The notes beneath the pieces were generated by a model, which saw nothing but the letters and a program-made list of their open reading frames with translations, was not told the origin of the DNA and made no database searches. This document shows, one piece after another, positions 5,349 to 8,084 of a stretch of DNA of 8,084 nt. The translations under genes were made by a program, and so were the position numbers. Origin of the DNA: Burkholderiales bacterium (lineage in GTDB: Bacteria; Pseudomonadota; Gammaproteobacteria; Burkholderiales; SG8-39); contig JADLDQ010000107.1 in the NCBI GenBank assembly GCA_020846575.1, forward strand, positions 1 to 8,084. Direction: 5' to 3'. Positions within the stretch are counted from its first letter, which is position 1; every line of letters starts with the position of its first letter.

Positions 5349-5402
5349 GCCCAACCCCCGCATGCGTCAGAAAAAGACGAACTGAAACAGCCTGGGTTGC
5401 CC
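5349..5402 (+). other. attC-like imperfect hairpin (right cassette boundary)
   Basis: GCCCAAC (5349-5355) opens a 54-base element. The left arm to TCAG (5368-5371 region) and the right arm from CTGA (5382-5385) to GTTGCCC (5396-5402) can pair imperfectly, with CAACCC/GGGTTG and TCAG/CTGA as the firm parts and mismatches between them. The loop is about 11 bases and A-rich. The order inverse core, stem, loop, stem, core is that of attC, though at 54 bases it is at or below the short end of known sites. Confidence 0.38.
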
Positions 5403-5542
5403 TCGATCTTGACGAGCACGCCCTCGTCCGACACCAGCGTCCGGATGTTGCACGCGAACAGGCACATCTTCCAGGAGGAATTGACCCAGCGGCCTGTCTC
5501 GAGCGAATTCTGGACCGGTATGCGCTGCTCCCAGCGGCGGTT
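5396..5542 (-). pseudogene. Molybdopterin oxidoreductase N-terminal relic
   Basis: Reading leftward from 5542, 49 codons give NRRWEQRIPVQNSLETGRW, then VNSSWKMCLFACNIRTLVS and DEGVLVKIEGN. This is the start of the Fe4S4-binding domain of complex-iron-sulfur molybdoenzymes (DMSO-reductase family), normally C-x2-C-x3-C followed about 20 residues later by KIEGNP. The first cluster Cys is Trp here (SSWKMC). After the Asn at 5396-5398 the frame runs into unrelated sequence shared with the toxin's 3' flank. No start codon lies at the expected N-terminus. More than 90% of a typical molybdoenzyme gene is therefore missing. An FNR-type box lies 37 bases upstream, as expected for an anaerobically induced oxidoreductase. 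Confidence 0.6.
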
Positions 5543-5578
5543 CCCGGTCCGATGCCAGGAACGCGCCGCGCCCCGCCT

Positions 5579-5592
5579 TTGACCTGCATCAA
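5579..5592. promoter_or_regulatory. FNR/ANR-type binding box
   Basis: TTGACCTGCATCAA matches the FNR-family consensus TTGAT-N4-ATCAA at nine of ten defined bases. It lies between the molybdoenzyme relic (minus strand) and the ydiK-like gene (plus strand, start 105 bases away). It may be the surviving oxygen-response site of the lost oxidoreductase, or it may act on ydiK. Sequence match only. Confidence 0.5.
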
Positions 5593-5668
5593 TCGCGCAG
5601 GCGCACCGCGGGCGGTGATCGCAGCGCGCGCGCACGGAAATGCCGCGCGGTCGCGAGCGGGTGCGGGG

Positions 5669-5674
5669 TAACAT
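5669..5674 (+). promoter_or_regulatory. Possible -10 element of the ydiK-like gene
   Basis: TAACAT matches the -10 consensus at four of six bases and lies 22 bases before ATG 5697. No good -35 is visible in the GC-rich sequence upstream. Confidence 0.25.
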
Positions 5675-5696
5675 CGCGCAGATTCCGGGCGCCCCC

Positions 5697-6782
5697 ATGA
5701 CCGAACCCAGTCGCGACCTCACCCGAAACGTCCTCGCGGTGCTGTTTCTCGGCGGGCTGATGCTCGCCTCGTTCTGGATCCTGCGGCCCTTCCTCGCCGC
5801 GATCATCTGGGCGGCGATGATCGTGGTCGCCACCTGGCCGCTGATGCTGGGCGTGCAGAAAAGACTGTGGAACCGCCGCGGCCTCGCGGTCACGGTCATG
5901 GTCCTGGCGCTCCTGCTGGTCTTCGTCGCACCGTTCTCCGCGGCGATCGGCACCCTGGTCGCGAACGCGGGCGAGATCGCGGGATGGGTGAAGGGTCTCA
6001 GGGACTTCACCATCCCCACGCCGCCGGACTGGGTGGCGAAGGTCCCGATGGTGGGGGAGAAGGCCGCGGCGGTCTGGACGGAATACGCCGCCAAGGGCGC
6101 CGCGGAGCTGGCGCGGCTGGTGGCGCCCTACGCCGGCGACCTGGCGCGCTGGTTCGCCGCCGAAGTCGGCGGCTTCGGTCTGGTGAGCGTGCAGTTCCTG
6201 CTCACCGTGATCATCGCCGGGATCATGTACGCCACCGGCGAGAATGGCGCCGCCTGGGTGCGCCGCTTCGCCCGCCGGCTCGCAGGCGAGCGCGGCGACC
6301 AGGTGGTGCAGCTCGCGGGCCAGGCGATCCGGGGCGTGGCGCTCGGCGTGGTGGTGACGGCGCTGGTGCAGGCGCTGCTCGGCGGGATCGGCCTGTGGGT
6401 CGCGGGCGTGCCGTTCGCCGCGGTCCTCACCGCGCTCATGTTCATGCTCGCGGTCGCGCAGATCGGTGCGGTGCCGGTGCTGGTGTGCGCGCTCGTGTGG
6501 CTGTGGTTCCAGGGCTCGACCGGGTGGTCCATCGCGCTGCTCGTGTGGGCGGTGATCGTGGGCAGCCTCGACAACGTGCTGCGGCCCATCCTCATCAAGA
6601 AGGGCGCCGATCTGCCGCTGCTGCTCATCTTCGCGGGCGTGATCGGCGGGCTGATCGCGTTCGGACTGCTGGGCCTTTTCGTCGGCCCGGTGCTGCTGGC
6701 GGTGGCCTACATGCTGCTCGATGCCTGGGCGGCTGAGGGGCACCCGAGCGAGCGGCAGGGCGCACGCGGAAACGGCGATTGA
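5697..6782 (+). CDS. ydiK: AI-2E family (PerM/YdiK-like) inner-membrane transporter
   Basis: The 361-residue integral membrane protein has predicted spans near residues 12-30, 34-50, 62-84, 160-180, 206-232, 237-264, 276-290 and 304-342. A soluble stretch at about 90-156 sits between spans 3 and 4, as is usual for the AI-2E transporter family. Its resemblance to E. coli YdiK is strong from memory: FATRLAG-like FARRLAGERGD (191-201), AIRGVALGVVVTALVQALLGGIGL-like region (210-233), LDNVLRPILIKKGADLP (291-307) and FGLLGLFVGPVLLAV (322-336). Family members have been linked to AI-2 export or cation/proton exchange; YdiK's own substrate is unknown. ATG 5697 is chosen over the in-frame ATG 5640 because homology and hydrophobicity begin just after it and a -10-like element lies between them. 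The SD is weak. The gene is complete and monocistronic. Confidence 0.87.
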   Translation: MTEPSRDLTRNVLAVLFLGGLMLASFWILRPFLAAIIWAAMIVVATWPLMLGVQKRLWNRRGLAVTVMVLALLLVFVAPFSAAIGTLVANAGEIAGWVKGLRDFTIPTPPDWVAKVPMVGEKAAAVWTEYAAKGAAELARLVAPYAGDLARWFAAEVGGFGLVSVQFLLTVIIAGIMYATGENGAAWVRRFARRLAGERGDQVVQLAGQAIRGVALGVVVTALVQALLGGIGLWVAGVPFAAVLTALMFMLAVAQIGAVPVLVCALVWLWFQGSTGWSIALLVWAVIVGSLDNVLRPILIKKGADLPLLLIFAGVIGGLIAFGLLGLFVGPVLLAVAYMLLDAWAAEGHPSERQGARGNGD

Positions 6783-6783
6783 A

Positions 6784-6823
6784 GCTCGAGCGCGGCCGGC
6801 GTCGTGCCGGCAGGCGCTCGAGC
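6784..6823 (+). terminator. Two-tier hairpin after the ydiK-like gene
   Basis: An outer stem GCTCGAGCG (6784-6792) / CGCTCGAGC (6815-6823) is perfect over 9 bp. An inner stem GCCGGC/GCCGGC (6795-6800, 6806-6811) closes a GTCGT loop. It starts one base after the stop codon. There is no U-tract, so Rho-independent termination is uncertain, but a 3'-end role is likely. Confidence 0.5.
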
Positions 6824-6859
6824 GCGCAGGATTTCGGGCCGCCGCCGGCAGGTTGCTCT

Positions 6860-6993
6860 TCAGCGGCCGCGCTTCGCCATGGTGGACTTGCTGAGCGAGC
6901 GCGGATCGCGCGCGCCAGCGGCCCGAATCGACGAGCGCGAGGAAATCCCCGACGAGGCGGTTGAACAGGTCGGGCTCCTCGACATTGACCGCG
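6860..6993 (-). pseudogene. C-terminal remnant of an alpha/beta hydrolase-like gene, frameshifted
   Basis: Reading leftward, AVNVEEPDLFNRLVGDFLAL then VDSGRW (to 6915) looks like the terminal helix of an alpha/beta-fold hydrolase. After one stray base (6914) a second frame continues ARDPRSLSKSTMAKRGR and ends with TGA at 6860-6862. Such proteins commonly end with a GRWxxRDPRSL-like tail, so the two frames belong together. The break lies in a run of CG dinucleotides, and loss of one CG would explain it. Everything upstream of about 45 codons is gone, replaced directly by the end of the zinc-ribbon gene. Assignment rests on a short stretch recognised from memory. Confidence 0.45.
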
Positions 6994-6997
6994 CCGG

Positions 6998-7987
6998 TTA
7001 TCCGGCGACCGCCTTCCCGCACTTCGAGCAGAACCGGTCCCCCGCCCGCAGCGCGCTGCCGCACTGCGTGCAGAACCCGGCGGCGCCGCTCGCCCGCGCG
7101 GCCTTCATTCGATTGCGCCGCCACAGAAACCCCGCCGCGACGATGCCCAGGACGGCGAAGATCGCCGCCGGGATCCAGTCGGCGTAGCGGTCCACCGCGC
7201 CCGGCGGCGTGCGCCCGGCGCTCTGGGGAGCGCCGCTCGGGGGCTCCGAGGCGAGCGGCGCGCCCGCGGGGGCGGGTGCGTTCAGCGCCAGCAGCTCCCG
7301 GGTGGTGCGCGCGTCGTTCTTCGCGTAGCGCACCGTGAGGGGCAGCGCCTTGCCCGCCGCCAGCGCGCCCATGTGCTGCAGCCAGTAGGTGAGGCCGTCG
7401 CTGCCGGTGCCGCTTTCCTTCATCTCCGGAACCACCGAGAACTCCTCCGCTCCCGCGGGCTGCTGCACCTGAATGCTCATGCGGTCCACCGCGAGGTCGC
7501 CGGGCCAGCGGTAGCGGTACTCGCGCTTGCCGCCCGAGCTGCCCAGCGGGTCGTAGAACTCGACGTGGAAGAAGCGCTGCGGCGGCTGGATGTCGAGCGT
7601 CACGTGGTCTTTCGCGTCGCTGCGACGGTAGTTCAGGTTGAGCAGCTTGCTGCCGGCGGTCTCGGAGTAGGCGACCGCGGAAGGTCCTCCCGAGGAAGAC
7701 GGTATGCGCAGCGAGACCGCGTTGCCTGTCCCGGCGGCGATTTCGCCCCTGAGGAATACCAGGGCGGCGGCCGGACGGTCGTACTCCGGCCAGATCTCGA
7801 TCTCCAGGCGCGCCAGTCGCGGCCTGCCCGGCAGCGGCGTGAGCAGCACCGGATCGGCCGCGAGGACCGGCTGGAGAAGGAGCGCGCCGGCGAGCGCAGC
7901 GGAGATTCCCCAGGAGATGGCGGCTGCGCTCAGGATGGCCAGGGCTGGGAGAACCTTGCCGTGATCGAAGGACTTGCGGGTGGACAT
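6998..7987 (-). CDS. Exported membrane-anchored protein with C-terminal zinc ribbon, function unknown
   Basis: The protein has 329 residues. Residues 12-44 form a hydrophobic signal sequence ending VLAADP, with likely cleavage after 43 or 44. Residues 45-235 are a beta-rich, probably periplasmic domain; regions such as LARLEIEIWPEYDRPAAALV (58-77) and RFFHVEFYDPLG (138-149) are recognisable but belong to no family I can name. A Pro/Ala/Gly/Ser linker (237-264) leads to one membrane span (271-289) followed by RRNRMK, which puts the C-terminus in the cytoplasm. There, FCTQCG (305-310) and FCSKCG (319-324) form a four-Cys zinc ribbon (C306, C309, C320, C323). GAGGAG (complement of 7994-7999) lies 6 bases before the ATG. 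The frame is open to the window edge upstream but has no other start codon. No operon partner is visible. Confidence 0.8.
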   Translation of the reverse strand: MSTRKSFDHGKVLPALAILSAAAISWGISAALAGALLLQPVLAADPVLLTPLPGRPRLARLEIEIWPEYDRPAAALVFLRGEIAAGTGNAVSLRIPSSSGGPSAVAYSETAGSKLLNLNYRRSDAKDHVTLDIQPPQRFFHVEFYDPLGSSGGKREYRYRWPGDLAVDRMSIQVQQPAGAEEFSVVPEMKESGTGSDGLTYWLQHMGALAAGKALPLTVRYAKNDARTTRELLALNAPAPAGAPLASEPPSGAPQSAGRTPPGAVDRYADWIPAAIFAVLGIVAAGFLWRRNRMKAARASGAAGFCTQCGSALRAGDRFCSKCGKAVAG

Positions 7988-8084
7988 GATCTGCTCCTCG
8001 TTCAGGATGGGCCGCGCCTGGCGAACGGCGGCCGGTGCATGCGCAGCAGGCGTCGAGCGGTGGACACGGGGCTCATCCGATGCC

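Larger units (their letters stand above)
4769..5402 (+). mobile_element. Putative integron-type gene cassette carrying a toxin-antitoxin pair
   Basis: The left boundary GTTGGGC (4769-4775) fits the GTTRRRY core site. GCCCAAC (5349-5355), its exact complement, fits the inverse core RYYYAAC and opens an attC-like hairpin ending in GTT (5396-5398). In a cassette the bases after GTT at the 5' end come from its own attC and so should complement the inverse core; here they do. A short leader, one compact operon and an attC starting within a few bases of the last stop are all typical of cassettes. Toxin-antitoxin cassettes are common in chromosomal integrons. Against this, the right core is GTTGCCC rather than GTTRRRY, and there is no integron integrase or second cassette. 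Confidence 0.45.

Noticed and set aside
5589..7124. Minus-strand open frame of 511 codons opposite the ydiK-like gene.
   Set aside because: Composition is that of an antisense shadow. Only its short part near 6915-6993 resembles a protein, and that is reported as the hydrolase remnant.
8002..8076. 24-codon minus-strand frame just upstream of the zinc-ribbon gene.
   Set aside because: Too short, no SD, Arg-rich, and no recognisable similarity.
1..8084. CRISPR array, rRNA or complete tRNA gene, riboswitch.
   Set aside because: No regularly spaced repeats, no rRNA-like conserved stretches and no full cloverleaf or known riboswitch core were seen on either strand.

Overview
The window is GC-rich DNA with strongly GC-biased third codon positions and compact, mostly unlinked genes. 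Best guess is a proteobacterium, most likely a betaproteobacterium. This is inferred from base composition and protein flavour (YdiK-type transporter, dienelactone-hydrolase-family enzyme, O-antigen-ligase-type membrane protein); no rRNA or other marker gene is present.

Layout. (1) 1-1009, minus strand: the N-terminal 336 residues of a multi-membrane-span O-antigen ligase/polymerase-like protein that runs off the left edge. (2) 1108-1758, plus: a dienelactone-hydrolase-family enzyme divergent from it, with a promoter and Shine-Dalgarno (SD) site, followed by a 10-bp-stem hairpin. (3) 2001-3065, plus: a complete D-2-hydroxyacid dehydrogenase followed by a compact hairpin. (4) 3114-3849, plus: a VapBC toxin-antitoxin operon (AbrB-fold antitoxin, PIN toxin) behind two related palindromes that look like autoregulatory operators. 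(5) 3850-5600: a graveyard of broken genes. It holds an N-terminal relic of a site-specific DNA methyltransferase joined to an unidentified C-terminus, a tyrosine-recombinase relic with two frameshifts and no catalytic half, an intact ParE/RelE-type toxin-antitoxin pair, and an N-terminal relic of a molybdopterin oxidoreductase on the minus strand. (6) 5697-6782, plus: a complete YdiK/AI-2E-family membrane protein, ending in a strong hairpin. (7) 6860-6993, minus: a frameshifted C-terminal scrap of what looks like an alpha/beta hydrolase. (8) 6998-7987, minus: an exported, membrane-anchored protein with a C-terminal zinc ribbon, of unknown function.

The most interesting part is 4769-5402. The second toxin-antitoxin pair is bracketed by GTTGGGC on the left and its exact complement GCCCAAC four bases after the toxin stop. 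The latter begins an imperfect hairpin ending in GTT. This is the layout expected of an integron gene cassette with its attC site, here outside any visible integron. The right-hand GTT falls on the Asn codon of the molybdopterin-oxidoreductase relic, so insertion at a secondary site is one possible reading. Neighbouring base composition is visibly less GC-rich inside this pair, consistent with transfer. The chromosomal genes on either side look like ordinary housekeeping or accessory functions without a shared pathway, so the region reads as an insertion-and-decay hotspot between stable genes rather than one coherent operon.
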